A stretch of DNA of 64,000 nt from Straminergon stramineum. Taxonomy: Eukaryota > Streptophyta > Bryopsida > Hypnales > Calliergonaceae. Of the stretch, positions 1 through 9,457 are shown piece by piece. The notes beneath the pieces are model-generated. The model did no database searches. It had not been told where the DNA came from and saw only the letters and a program-made list of their open reading frames with translations. Made by a program: the position numbers and the translations under genes. Location: assembly GCA_963920665.1 (NCBI GenBank), contig OY987267.1:7440001-7504000 (forward strand), given 5' to 3'. The first letter of the stretch is position 1; each line of letters begins with the position of its first letter.

Positions 1-900
1 AAGTTCATAAAGACGGCAGTTCAATGTCACGTTCTCTTTCTCTTGCTGTGCGTGAGCTGCTTGGGAACCTGATTGAAAGATGCTTGGAAGTGGATATGAA
101 TGGGAATGCGGGAGGGAGTGCTGCGGTTGTAAGAAGAAGCTTCTTACAACCTTGTCGGATGGAATTCAAATGGATAATTTGCAAAAAGGATTGGAGGAAG
201 GTAACTGGTGTAAATTAGATCAAGTGAAACATCTTGAAGCAGGGAAACAAGTGCAACCTCCTCAGTTGAGCCTTTGTTTTTCCTGAGCAGATTTCAAATT
301 TTCAAATTTTCACATCGGTTAGAACTTGATAGTATTGTCATTGGAAGTGCATTTCTATTTCGTTCACTTGAAATAGACAAAAGCAAATCTACATATGGAC
401 CTCAGAGTGTCGAAACGCCTCCAAATACCAACAATCGTACGGGAAACAAGAATGGTCACCGCAACAAGTCGCGCAAATTTGAACGGCGTAAACAGATTTC
501 AGCAAATTTCGAAGTGACCCCTAATTTCCGAGGTGTTTGGGGTTCTACCAATCGTTTATTATTACCCAAATGAAGATTTTCTTGCAATTGTGTTAAGTGA
601 GTTTGTAATGTGCCTCCAATTAAAATACTCTCAAATTCTTACTTCCAACGCCATGCACCTAGAAGAACTCTTTTTACAGTGTATTGAGAGGTAGGAGTGG
701 AGATGCTATTAGATTGGGATGCAATATCTACTCCAATGTTCATCAAAACCGAAAGCCAGAAACACATGATCGGGGAGGAAAGAAACCAAAATGGTGACAT
801 TTAATTGCTGTTGCATCAGAAACGCAACCATGATACAGGTAAGTTTTGAGCTCTTCCCACAAGTAAACCTTCTACACTGTACAAAAAAAGAGGAGGAAAC
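1..900. other. Left-edge region, no gene identified
   Basis: The frame starting at base 3 is open from the window edge to a stop at about 218, so this could be the last exon or 3' UTR of a gene lying to the left. The encoded residues match no family I recognise. Bases 125-151 form a perfect 12-bp stem with a 3-base loop. Bases 220-900 hold no supportable coding sequence. Confidence 0.3.
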
Positions 901-1043
901 GTTGGAGCCCATTTTGAGCGTTTGACCATTATTTAGTCAAAACTCCTCCCTGTCCCTCATCATCCCAGTTCTTCCTTCCATAAAGAACTAAGAGGATGAA
1001 GCTCCTGTAAAATTTTGCTCTTACTAATCTAACGCAGCCTAAA

Positions 1044-2372
1044 CTATCTCCTCTCCAATCCCACTCTTTGCCTCTTGCAAGGAGGCTCACTGAAGTCCAC
1101 CGGCACAGCACTCTCACACCTCGGACACTTGGGGTCCCTTTTCTTCAGCATCACGTACATCAGGCACCGCGTACACGCTCCCATTACCAGCGCCACATCA
1201 CCATCACCATCAGAAACCCTGCAACAAAACACAATCAGTGAAAAACAAACTTTGGGGATCACCAAACGATAGCGAAAACTATACACTTGATGTACAACGA
1301 AGGTGCAAAATTCCAGTTGAAGATATGATAATCGTACCCTGTGGAAGTAGAGCTGGACTTCATAGTGGATTGCTCAACAGTGGGGGCGCTTCTAGAGGAC
1401 GTGGAAGAGGAACTGCTAGTGGACGGCGAAGGCGCGACACAAGAATCTATGGGATCCGACCGAGTGGACGTGAGAGTGGAAAACGAAGAAGACATAGTCG
1501 AAAGCTTCTGTTGAAACTCGCGCTTCTGCACACCCATACTCGGATTCTCGCTTCTTCGCAAGGCGTTTTTAATCATCTCCATAGTGCACACCGTTTGTCG
1601 TCGTGAGCTGGGAGAAGGGGATGATGAGCCGCCGGCAGCTAAGTTGAGGTCGAGCTCGACGTTGGAGTCCTCGTCCTCAAGGCTTTGCTCTACCCCACTG
1701 GTGGCCAAGGCTACATCTCGTTGTTGCAAGTTGTTCCAATCCCGGGTTTTTGGCAACAAACGCAAGGAAGCTCCCGGATTTTCCGATGAAGACGACGAGG
1801 AGGCTTTCAAACTCAACGTCTCCGAGCTTTTACTTCCCAGAAACTCATGAGCGGAAAGCTGCTTGCGGGGATCGTTGAATGTGCTCACGCCTGAGCTTTT
1901 CTCCACGTAGTACAGCTTCCCACTCTGAAAACAACCACCACACTCCTCAGAATTCGGTGAACAATTGCAATTCAAAAGAAAGGAAAGGCTCTAACTACGA
2001 GCGTATTCTTGGTCTCCCAATTCCAGTTGCTGAACTGGGTATTCCTACCTTGAGGTCCAAGCACTTCTCCCATCCCGAAGGCAGAGGCTCCTCGGGCTCC
2101 AATTCCAGAAACTCGGGTGACGCCAACGCCAATTGAGAGAAACTCGGATCTGCTTGTCCGAACAAATCCAGGGTGCTCAATTTGGGTGAAGCTACTGGAG
2201 CCTCCCCTCCTGGAGTCTCGCGCGAAGTGTGCAGTTGCCCCATCATCATTTGCATTAGTTTCTGCGCGTCCGCTCCCCACGCTGTGGCTGGGCCCTTGGT
2301 CTTGGTCTTCCCTGGGTGGCTTCCATCGCCGCCTCGCCATGCTGTGGGTTCCATCGCCACCGCCATCGCCAT
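1044..2372 (-). CDS. CFL1-like: CURLY FLAG LEAF1-like WW-domain protein, three exons
   Basis: Exons on the minus strand are 2372-2049, 1924-1338 and 1218-1044. All junctions are GT-AG and the lengths sum to 361 codons plus stop. A single WW domain spans about residues 96-128 (first Trp 101, second aromatic position Phe, then Asn-Asp-Pro) and is split by intron 1. An EAR-type repression motif, LDLNL, is at 199-203. The middle is Ser-rich. The C-terminus carries Cys-X2-Cys (319, 322) and Cys-Pro-Arg-Cys (335, 338), a zinc-ribbon-like end seen in plant CFL1 proteins. CFL1 of rice and Arabidopsis is a nuclear regulator of cuticle development; the same role here is inferred. The ATG at 2372 was chosen because the more upstream in-frame start is a GTG. 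Confidence 0.85.
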
Positions 2373-2660
2373 CGTCCCACCAGTTCCACTATCTTCTTCA
2401 CAACTTCCACCTTGCACTGTTCTAGCAAACCAGTCTTGGGAGATGGCGAAGTGAAGTGAAGCGAAGCGGAGCTCGCAAGGAGAGCTGGCGACTGATGAGG
2501 AAGAGAAGGGTGATGGTAATCTGTACAGGCGACGGTGAGGTTTGTGAATGTTGTTGAAGGGGGAATGGAGTGGAAACAGACACGGGAGTGGTTTTGAGGT
2601 TGAGGAGAGGAAATAGGGGGGTGCTGGGGGATGCTATTCTCGGGCGGAGCGCTTCCGTAG
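2373..2660 (-). promoter_or_regulatory. 5' UTR/promoter side of the WW-domain gene
   Basis: This GC-richer stretch lies directly upstream of the chosen ATG and is purine-rich (GAAG/GAGA runs on the plus strand). I see no clear TATA box. It probably contains the leader and proximal promoter, inferred from position only. Confidence 0.35.
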
Positions 2661-3590
2661 TAAGTTAAAGCTTCCGGCGTTTGACTCTAGGGGCAAGGGA
2701 AACCTACGCAATGCAAGTTACGTTGCTACTTCCAAATTCCCTGCAGGGCCTGAGCTTTCAGGAATCAGGAGGGAAGGGGATCAACAGGGGCGCAGGGGCG
2801 GAGATTTGGGGTTGATTAACCCTTGAAGGACGTCGCCTCCGTGATAGTTACTCACTTAGAAAAGGTTTCAGTTTTTGGATCAATAGTTGTATGTTTTGTT
2901 TCTGAGATACCGTAATGGAGGCACCTATTCCTAAATAAAGAAGGTTGACTCCGGTATGAAAGATCGATATGAATGAAGCATCTAATGGGAATGGATCAAC
3001 TATCTAAGCCTCATATACCTACATAACCTATAATAACCTATTGTACACCAAATAGTGAAATTAGGTTGCCCCACACAGAGGACATTAAATCCTCCATTTG
3101 AATAGGGTCCTACAAAGGTTGATTTACCCTAGGGAAAATGCAAGAATTCTTTGTTTTTTGCAAATTTGTTTGTTTGCAAATTTTGAATTCATATTTGCAA
3201 TGGGAGATCCCAAATTAGTGAGGAGAGGTCCAAAACATGCCCTAGACACAACTCAAAATAGGGGGCATTTTTTACTTTTATCCCTAGATAATCCGCAAAA
3301 TTACCCTACGGGGCCCAATTCGAATGGAGGATTTAACATCCGATGCCCCACACTAGTTTCTTGACATTTGACACTAAATAAATATGTATTATTTTTGTAC
3401 AAGAATGCACTACTTTTGAATTAAGCACTATTGTAACTGGGACTCGTGAACTTCCAAGTGTATAAATGAAAATATTTATAGAAGTACTTGTTGACTTTTA
3501 TGACTTAAAAATAAATTTCTTGGGATCATGAAACCTGATTGTTAAGGCAACCTAATTTCATTATTTAGTGTAGATGGCAAATTCCATCCT
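2661..3590. other. Intergenic, no gene seen
   Basis: Moderately AT-rich sequence. An 88-codon frame at 3098-3364 shows no recognisable motif and is not supported as a gene. Confidence 0.4.
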
Positions 3591-3594
3591 TCAT

Positions 3595-3840
3595 TTTTTT
3601 GAGAGGTAGACCCTATAAAGAACCAATGTGTTCCTCCCCCCCCCTCCTCCTTCCCTAAGAAATTCTCGGTTCTCTATATGATGATAAGGTCATATGATCC
3701 CACTACCACCACTACCACGATTGAGTGGTTTGTGGTGGTAAGCCCCCTCCCCCCCCCTCTTGCCAATGCCTAGGTTTGAACTTGTGACCCCTTCATTGTT
3801 GTGCTAAGGCCAAAGCCACTGAGCTAAGGCCACAAGTGCC
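3595..3840 (-). mobile_element. tRNA-derived SINE (candidate)
   Basis: Read on the minus strand, an A-box-like TTAGCTCAGTGGC (3827-3815) is followed after about 31 bases by a B-box-like AAGTTCAAACCTA (3783-3771). That is the spacing of an internal RNA polymerase III promoter in a tRNA. Downstream come two G-rich runs (C-runs on plus, near 3640 and 3750) and an A-rich tract near 3595. This is the layout of plant tRNA-related SINEs. No target duplication was identified, so the ends are approximate. Confidence 0.55.
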
Positions 3841-3862
3841 ACTACTTTGACAAGTCCATGTA

Positions 3863-3867
3863 CATTG
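3863..3867. repeat. Left target-site duplication CATTG of the copia element
   Basis: CATTG immediately precedes the 5' LTR and recurs at 9453-9457 immediately after the 3' LTR. A perfect 5-bp duplication is normal for Ty1-copia integrase. Confidence 0.95.
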
Positions 3868-4112
3868 TGTTGAAGATCATGTACATAATCATGTAGATAG
3901 TGTACATTCAGCCCTAGGAGTAGGATTAGACTCTTAGTTAGACTTAGAGTCTATTGGGTGTTGCTTGTAGTCAAAGGCAGCCCAAGGTTGCTAGTTATCC
4001 CACATGGTTTGTGGATAACTAGTGAAAGGCTTTTAGCTTATGTTCAGCCCATTCATGGGCCTTGGTATCTTCTACCATCTAAGTAAAGCCTTTCTCCATT
4101 CAAAACTCAATA
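3868..4112 (+). repeat. 5' LTR (245 bp)
   Basis: Identical to 9208-9452. It begins TGTTGAAG and ends CTCAATA, giving a short imperfect inverted repeat (TGTTG / CAATA). It should hold the element promoter and R region, but no TATA box could be assigned with confidence. Confidence 0.97.
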
Positions 4113-4126
4113 GGTTATGGGCCCAC
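4113..4126 (+). other. Primer-binding site, half-tRNA type (initiator tRNA-Met)
   Basis: The 14 bases directly after the 5' LTR, GGTTATGGGCCCAC, are complementary to the anticodon stem-loop of plant initiator tRNA-Met (about nucleotides 27-40), not to the tRNA 3' end. Drosophila copia is known to prime from a 5' fragment of this same tRNA cut in the anticodon arm. The match is by recall of the tRNA sequence. Confidence 0.75.
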
Positions 4127-5170
4127 GCACTTGGCGTTGCACATGAGGGAGAAATTCAAGTCATTTGGAGAAGTTCTTGGAGCTTGGAGGAGCATACTGA
4201 ATTCGGGCTCTTGGTCACCTACAAACCATATGGTGTGAGTAAAATTTTCAAAACAAAGAGAAAAAGTCTTTGAATTCCATCTTTTGTTTTGAGCTTTTGT
4301 GGGCTGGTTTGTGAGGTTGGGAGTTCATTTTTTGAGTGTGAGATTGCTCATGATTGAAATCAGACCTAATTAGGGCTGGTTTCATGCTCCTTGTTTGAGT
4401 TTGTGCTTGCAAGTGTACATTGGCAGCCCATTGGGGCTGATTGTGCACTTGGGTACATTGGTGATTGTCATTTTGGCAATTGCAATCTTGTGAGAGTCCT
4501 TGGTGAGGCTTGGGAGCATTTGTGGGTTGCATTAGGCGTTTCCATGCATTGAGGGCTGAGTGGTGCCCTTGTGAGTGAGTGAGACGAAATTGTGATCCCA
4601 AAAGGGCTGATTTGTGCCCTTGTGAATGTGTGAGACCAAGTAGTGGACTTTGTGAAGCCAAAGGGCTGGTTTGTGCCCTTGTGAGTGTGTGAGACCTAAT
4701 AGTGGACATTGTGAACTCAAGAGGGCTGATTTGTGTCATTGAGAGAGAGTGACACCCAAGTTGGGTTCTTGAGTGACTTGGTGAGCCAAGTAGGGCTGGT
4801 TGAAGCCATTGTAGTCCATGAGGTGCTCATTGTGAGTGGGAGCTTCAATCTAGGGCTGATTGGAAGCTTTGGGATCTTTGGAGTGTGGAGGATCCAATTG
4901 GGGAGGAGAATTGTGAGGGGAATTGTGTTTTTGAAGTAGAACCAGCCCATGACGAGCATGTGGTGGTTGTGAGCTTCATTAGGGTCTGATTTGGTGTGGA
5001 GAGGAAGTCTTGTGCTTGTGAGGTGTGGTTTGGCGTTCTTAGGGTTGCAAGGTGCTTGTGAGGGCTGATTGGTCCCATTTCAGCCCAATTCGCCCCAAGG
5101 GAGTTTTGGGGGGGCTGAATTCAGATTGGAGACCTTGTGGGTGCTGCCAAGAAGTGGGAGCTGATTCAAC
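4127..5170 (+). repeat. Copia leader with about 60-bp GGGCTG repeats
   Basis: This untranslated leader carries GGGCTG at about 4373, 4434, 4553, 4604, 4663, 4723, 4793, 4853, 5062 and 5112, mostly 51-70 bases apart. Between 4553 and 4793 the surrounding sequence also repeats (a GTGCCCTTGTGAGTG-like segment followed by GTGAGAC). These are degenerate tandem units and a candidate packaging or translation-control structure. Confidence 0.75.
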
Positions 5171-8100
5171 ATGGCTTCAAGTGGAGGAGAGGGCGTCCGG
5201 ATCATTGACAAGTTCAATGGGGAGAATTTTGGGATGTGGAAGTTCAAGATGGAGATGATTCTTGCGGAGAAGGATTTGTGGGAGGTGGTGGATGGGAGTG
5301 AGGAGCCTCCAAGTGAAGATGCGGATTTGAAGACCAAGAAGGCGTTTGAGAGGAAGGAGAAGAAGGCCTTTGCTCTCATAGCCATCAATCTTGTGGACCG
5401 GCAAATTGCTCACATCCGCCATTGCAAAGGACCAGCCCAAGCATGGACCACCCTTTGCAACATCCATGAGACCAAGAGCCTCTCCAACATTCTCTTTCTA
5501 AGGCGCAAGTTCTTCACTATGAAGATGCAAGAGGAGGATGACATCTTGGATCATGTGAACAAGATCAAGGCCCTTGCGGATCAGCTTGCTTGCTTGGAGG
5601 CCCCCGTCACGGATGGAGATGTGGTGATGACCTTGTTGGAGAGTTTGCCACCCTCCTATGAGTACCTCATCACCGCCTTGGAGACAAGACCCACCAAGGA
5701 GCTGACCATGGAGTTTGTGACGGCACGCTTGATGCATGAGATGACCAAGCGCAAGGAAAATGAGGCCCAAGGGGAGGGATCAGCCCTTGTATCAAGACAT
5801 GGCAAGGGAGGCAACACCAAGGCGTTCAAGGAGACAAGGACGTGCTTCAATTGTGGCAAATCAGGCCACATTGCTAAGCATTGCAAGGGCAGCCAAGCCA
5901 AAGACAAGGGGAGTGCACACCAAGCTTGCCAAGTGGAGGATGAAGAGGATTTTGCCTTTGCCACCTATGGAGGAGGGGAGAAGGCCAACATGTTCACTTG
6001 GATTGTGGATTCGGGAGCCACTCAACACATGACCAGCCATAGAGATGCCTTCCACACCTATCAGCCCATTGTGGGGAAGAGGATTCATTTGGGAGACAAT
6101 GGCATGGTGGAGGCCCTTGGCATGGGGGAGATTCTTGTGGAGGTGCAAGTGGAGGGGAAGACCAAGAGGATTCAGATCCAAAAGGCCCTCCATGTCCCTA
6201 AGTTGCATGCAAATCTGATTTCCGTGAGCCAATTGTCTTTGGGAGGTTTGAAGGTGCATTTCAACATGGTGGGGTGTGTGGTGAGGTCTCCTAGTGGTGT
6301 TTTGATTGCATCAGCCCCCCGTGAGGGCAATTTGTACCACCTTCACTTCACCAAGGTGAATGGCACTTCCATGGCTTGTGTGGCCCAAGGATCAGCTCAT
6401 GAAGACCTTGTGGGGCTTTGGCATAGGAGGCTTGGGCACTTGAATGTGAAGAGCATGAAGAGCCTCCAACACATTGTGAAGGGGCTGAACCTCTCTTCTT
6501 GCAAGCATGATTGGAGTTCCTTGGTGTGCAAGGGGTGCATAGAGGGGAAACAAGCAAGGCAGCCCTTCCCCAAGGATGGGGCCACAAGGGCCAGCAAGCC
6601 CTTGGAGCTTGTGCATTCAGATGTTTGTGGGCCAATGAAGACCACATCCATAGGAGGAGCAAGGTATTTTGTGACTTTCATTGATGATTTCTCACGCAAG
6701 ATTTGGGTGTACATGCTGAAGTGCAAGAGTGAGGTGTTTGGGCGTTTTGAGACTTGGAAGGCCCTTGTGGAGGCCCAATCGGAATGCAAGGTGAAGGTGC
6801 TGCGGTCGGATAATGGAGGAGAGTATGTGTCCAAGGCCTTTGAGGCCTTCTTGAAGGCTCATGGCATTGAGCACCACACATCAGCACCTTACACTCCTCA
6901 ACAAAACGGCGTAGCGGAGCGTGCCAATCGGACCATTGTGGAGATGGCTAGGTCCATGATTCATGGCCAAGGGCTGAAGTATGAGCTTTGGGGGGAGGCC
7001 GTGTCCAATGCGGTGTACACAAGGAACCGGTGCCCTACACAAGCTTTGACAAGCAAGACACCCCAAGAAGCTTGGAGTGGAATCAGACCTCATGTGTCTC
7101 ACATGCGCACCTTTGGGTGCATTGCCTATGCCTTGGTGCCAAGTGCCAAGAGGACCAAGTTGGATGCCAAGGGCACCAAGTGTCTCTTCCTTGGCTATTG
7201 TGAGGGAACCAAGGCTTATAGGCTGATGTGTGTGGAGACCAAGGCCATCATCAAGTGTCGTGATGTGACCTTCTTGGAGGAGGAAGGAGCTGATCCCAAG
7301 CTCTTGGAGATGAGCCCAAGTGGGAGTAGTGGAGGACCAGCCCAAATGGTGGGCACAACTCCAAGAGTGGACATGGAAGAGGAAGGAGAGGAAGAGGAGG
7401 AAGAGGAAGACTTGGTGGAGCCCAAGAAGAAGGTGGCCACACCCAAGGTGAAGAGACCAGCTGCCCCTTCTCCAAGCACTTCACCCAAGGTGCAAGAGCA
7501 TGATCAGCCCTTGGAGGAGCAAGAGGAGCCTCGTTATCCAACTAGGACCCGCAAGCCCCTTGGAGATTGGTGGCTGAATCACATTCTTCCCCCACAACAA
7601 GAAGAACAAGCCAATGTGGCTTTCCTTGGAGATCCATCCACACTTGGGGAGGTGTTGCGTTGTGAGGATGCAAGCAAGTGGGAGGCGGCCATGCAAGAGG
7701 AGTACAAGGCCCTCATTGCCAAGGGCACATGGGAACTTGCTGCCCTCCCTCCCAAGAGGTCAAGTGTGGGTTGCAAGTGGGTTTTCTCCACCAAGAGGGA
7801 TGCTTTGGGGCACATTGTGAGGTACAAGGCAAGGCTGGTTGCCAAGGGGTTCTCCCAAGTGGAGGGGGTGGATTTCAATGAGACCTTTGCCCCCGTTGCT
7901 AAGTTTAGCACCATTAGGTGCATTGTGGCTCTAGGGGCAGCCATGGACTTGGAGATGCACCAAATGGACGTCAAGACGGCTTTTCTCAACCCCAAGCTTG
8001 AGGAGGTCATCTACATGGATCAGCCCCAAGGCTTTGTGCAAGAGGGGCAAGAGCATCTCAAATGCAAGTTGAAGAAGGCCCTCCCCGGGCTGAAGCAATC

Positions 8101-9277
8101 CGGGAGGGCGTGGTATAGGGATATTGATGGCATGTTTGCAAGGAAGGGCTTCCAAAGAGGAAATGCTGATCACTCTTTGTACACCATGCAAAGTAGTGAG
8201 CATTTGGTGATTGTGATCCTCTATGTGGATGATCTGATCCTCCTTGCAAGTGACATGACCAAGATGCTTGAAGTGAAGGCCATGCTTCACAAGGAGTATG
8301 AGATGACGGATCTTGGAGAGTTGAGGTATTGCCTTGGAGTGGAGTTCAAGAGGGATAGGGCTGCCCGCACCATCACCATGAGCCAACACAAGTACCTTGA
8401 GGAGATCTTGAAGAGGTTCAACATGGAGGAGTGCAAAGCCATAGGTACACCCCTTGACACTCATGAGAAGTTGCCCAAGCTCACGGATGCTGATTTTGAG
8501 GAGGTGAAGGCTGAAATGCAAGGTGTGCCTTACAAGGCAGCGGTTGGTTGTTTGATGTATGCCATGGTGGCCACAAGGCCTGATTTGGCCTTCCCGGTGA
8601 GTGTTGTGAGTCAACACATGTCCAAGTATGGCCCTAAGCATTGGGCTGCGGTCAAGAGGGTGATGAGGTACCTTCAAGGCACACTTGGCTTGGAGTTGCA
8701 ACTAGGAGGTGCTGAAGTGAGTTTGCATGGGTATTGTGATGCGGATTGGGCGGGTGATGAGGGGGATCGAAGATCCACCACCGGCTATGTGTTTATGCTT
8801 GGAGTGGGTGCCATTTCATGGAATTCCAAGAGGCAGCCCACCATAGCTCTTTCTACAACGGAGGCGGAATACATGGCCATGAGCCATTGCACCAAGGAGG
8901 CCATTTGGCTAAGGCAACTCTTGGCTGATGTTGGCCTTGTGCAAGGGGGGAGCACACAAATTTTGTGTGACAACCAAGGTGCCATTGCTTTGGCCAAGAA
9001 TCCCACCCACCACTCTCGGACCAAGCACATTGATGTGCAACACCATTTCATTCGTGAAAGAGTGGAGGCTGAGGTTATTGAGCTCAAGTATGTGCCTACT
9101 CAATCTATGGTTGCTGATGTGCTGACCAAGGCTCTTGGGAAGCCCCAACACCTTACCTTGATTGAGAAGATGGGCCTTCGTGCCTTTGACCACTCACAAA
9201 GTGGGAGTGTTGAAGATCATGTACATAATCATGTAGATAGTGTACATTCAGCCCTAGGAGTAGGATTAGACTCTTAG
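5171..9277 (+). CDS. Copia Gag-Pol polyprotein (1368 aa)
   Basis: A single frame encodes the whole polyprotein. Gag has a retrotransposon capsid region and a CCHC zinc knuckle (C225, C228, H233, C238). The aspartic protease has DSGA at 280-283. The integrase has its HHCC zinc site (H418, H423, C453, C456) and catalytic D484, D547, E583 (DX35E). A Glu-rich acidic linker lies near residues 730-755. Reverse transcriptase starts around W870 and has YVDD at 1018-1021. RNase H carries D1190/D1192, E1231/E1233 and D1267. All key residues are present. The last about 23 codons lie inside the 3' LTR. Gag and Pol share one frame, so product ratios must be set after transcription or by proteolysis. Confidence 0.98.
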   Translation: MASSGGEGVRIIDKFNGENFGMWKFKMEMILAEKDLWEVVDGSEEPPSEDADLKTKKAFERKEKKAFALIAINLVDRQIAHIRHCKGPAQAWTTLCNIHETKSLSNILFLRRKFFTMKMQEEDDILDHVNKIKALADQLACLEAPVTDGDVVMTLLESLPPSYEYLITALETRPTKELTMEFVTARLMHEMTKRKENEAQGEGSALVSRHGKGGNTKAFKETRTCFNCGKSGHIAKHCKGSQAKDKGSAHQACQVEDEEDFAFATYGGGEKANMFTWIVDSGATQHMTSHRDAFHTYQPIVGKRIHLGDNGMVEALGMGEILVEVQVEGKTKRIQIQKALHVPKLHANLISVSQLSLGGLKVHFNMVGCVVRSPSGVLIASAPREGNLYHLHFTKVNGTSMACVAQGSAHEDLVGLWHRRLGHLNVKSMKSLQHIVKGLNLSSCKHDWSSLVCKGCIEGKQARQPFPKDGATRASKPLELVHSDVCGPMKTTSIGGARYFVTFIDDFSRKIWVYMLKCKSEVFGRFETWKALVEAQSECKVKVLRSDNGGEYVSKAFEAFLKAHGIEHHTSAPYTPQQNGVAERANRTIVEMARSMIHGQGLKYELWGEAVSNAVYTRNRCPTQALTSKTPQEAWSGIRPHVSHMRTFGCIAYALVPSAKRTKLDAKGTKCLFLGYCEGTKAYRLMCVETKAIIKCRDVTFLEEEGADPKLLEMSPSGSSGGPAQMVGTTPRVDMEEEGEEEEEEEDLVEPKKKVATPKVKRPAAPSPSTSPKVQEHDQPLEEQEEPRYPTRTRKPLGDWWLNHILPPQQEEQANVAFLGDPSTLGEVLRCEDASKWEAAMQEEYKALIAKGTWELAALPPKRSSVGCKWVFSTKRDALGHIVRYKARLVAKGFSQVEGVDFNETFAPVAKFSTIRCIVALGAAMDLEMHQMDVKTAFLNPKLEEVIYMDQPQGFVQEGQEHLKCKLKKALPGLKQSGRAWYRDIDGMFARKGFQRGNADHSLYTMQSSEHLVIVILYVDDLILLASDMTKMLEVKAMLHKEYEMTDLGELRYCLGVEFKRDRAARTITMSQHKYLEEILKRFNMEECKAIGTPLDTHEKLPKLTDADFEEVKAEMQGVPYKAAVGCLMYAMVATRPDLAFPVSVVSQHMSKYGPKHWAAVKRVMRYLQGTLGLELQLGGAEVSLHGYCDADWAGDEGDRRSTTGYVFMLGVGAISWNSKRQPTIALSTTEAEYMAMSHCTKEAIWLRQLLADVGLVQGGSTQILCDNQGAIALAKNPTHHSRTKHIDVQHHFIRERVEAEVIELKYVPTQSMVADVLTKALGKPQHLTLIEKMGLRAFDHSQSGSVEDHVHNHVDSVHSALGVGLDS
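9198..9207 (+). other. Polypurine tract
   Basis: AAAGTGGGAG ends exactly at the first base of the 3' LTR and would prime plus-strand DNA synthesis. It lies within the Gag-Pol reading frame. Confidence 0.85.
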
Positions 9278-9452
9278 TTAGACTTAGAGTCTATTGGGTG
9301 TTGCTTGTAGTCAAAGGCAGCCCAAGGTTGCTAGTTATCCCACATGGTTTGTGGATAACTAGTGAAAGGCTTTTAGCTTATGTTCAGCCCATTCATGGGC
9401 CTTGGTATCTTCTACCATCTAAGTAAAGCCTTTCTCCATTCAAAACTCAATA
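9208..9452 (+). repeat. 3' LTR (245 bp)
   Basis: Identical to the 5' LTR. It is followed by the CATTG target duplication at 9453-9457. The Gag-Pol stop codon (9275-9277) lies inside it. Confidence 0.97.
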
Positions 9453-9457
9453 CATTG

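Larger units (their letters stand above)
3868..9452 (+). mobile_element. Complete Ty1-copia LTR retrotransposon (5,585 bp)
   Basis: The order is 5' LTR, primer-binding site, about 1-kb leader, one Gag-Pol frame, polypurine tract and 3' LTR. The two LTRs (245 bp) are identical by direct comparison. The target duplication is perfect and the polyprotein frame is uninterrupted, all pointing to a very recent insertion and possible competence. The domain order protease-integrase-RT-RNase H defines the copia superfamily. The LTRs start with TG but end in TA rather than the usual CA. Confidence 0.97.

Noticed and set aside
2049..2417. Longer N-terminus of the WW-domain protein starting at 2417
   Set aside because: That codon is GTG; the first in-frame ATG is at 2372.
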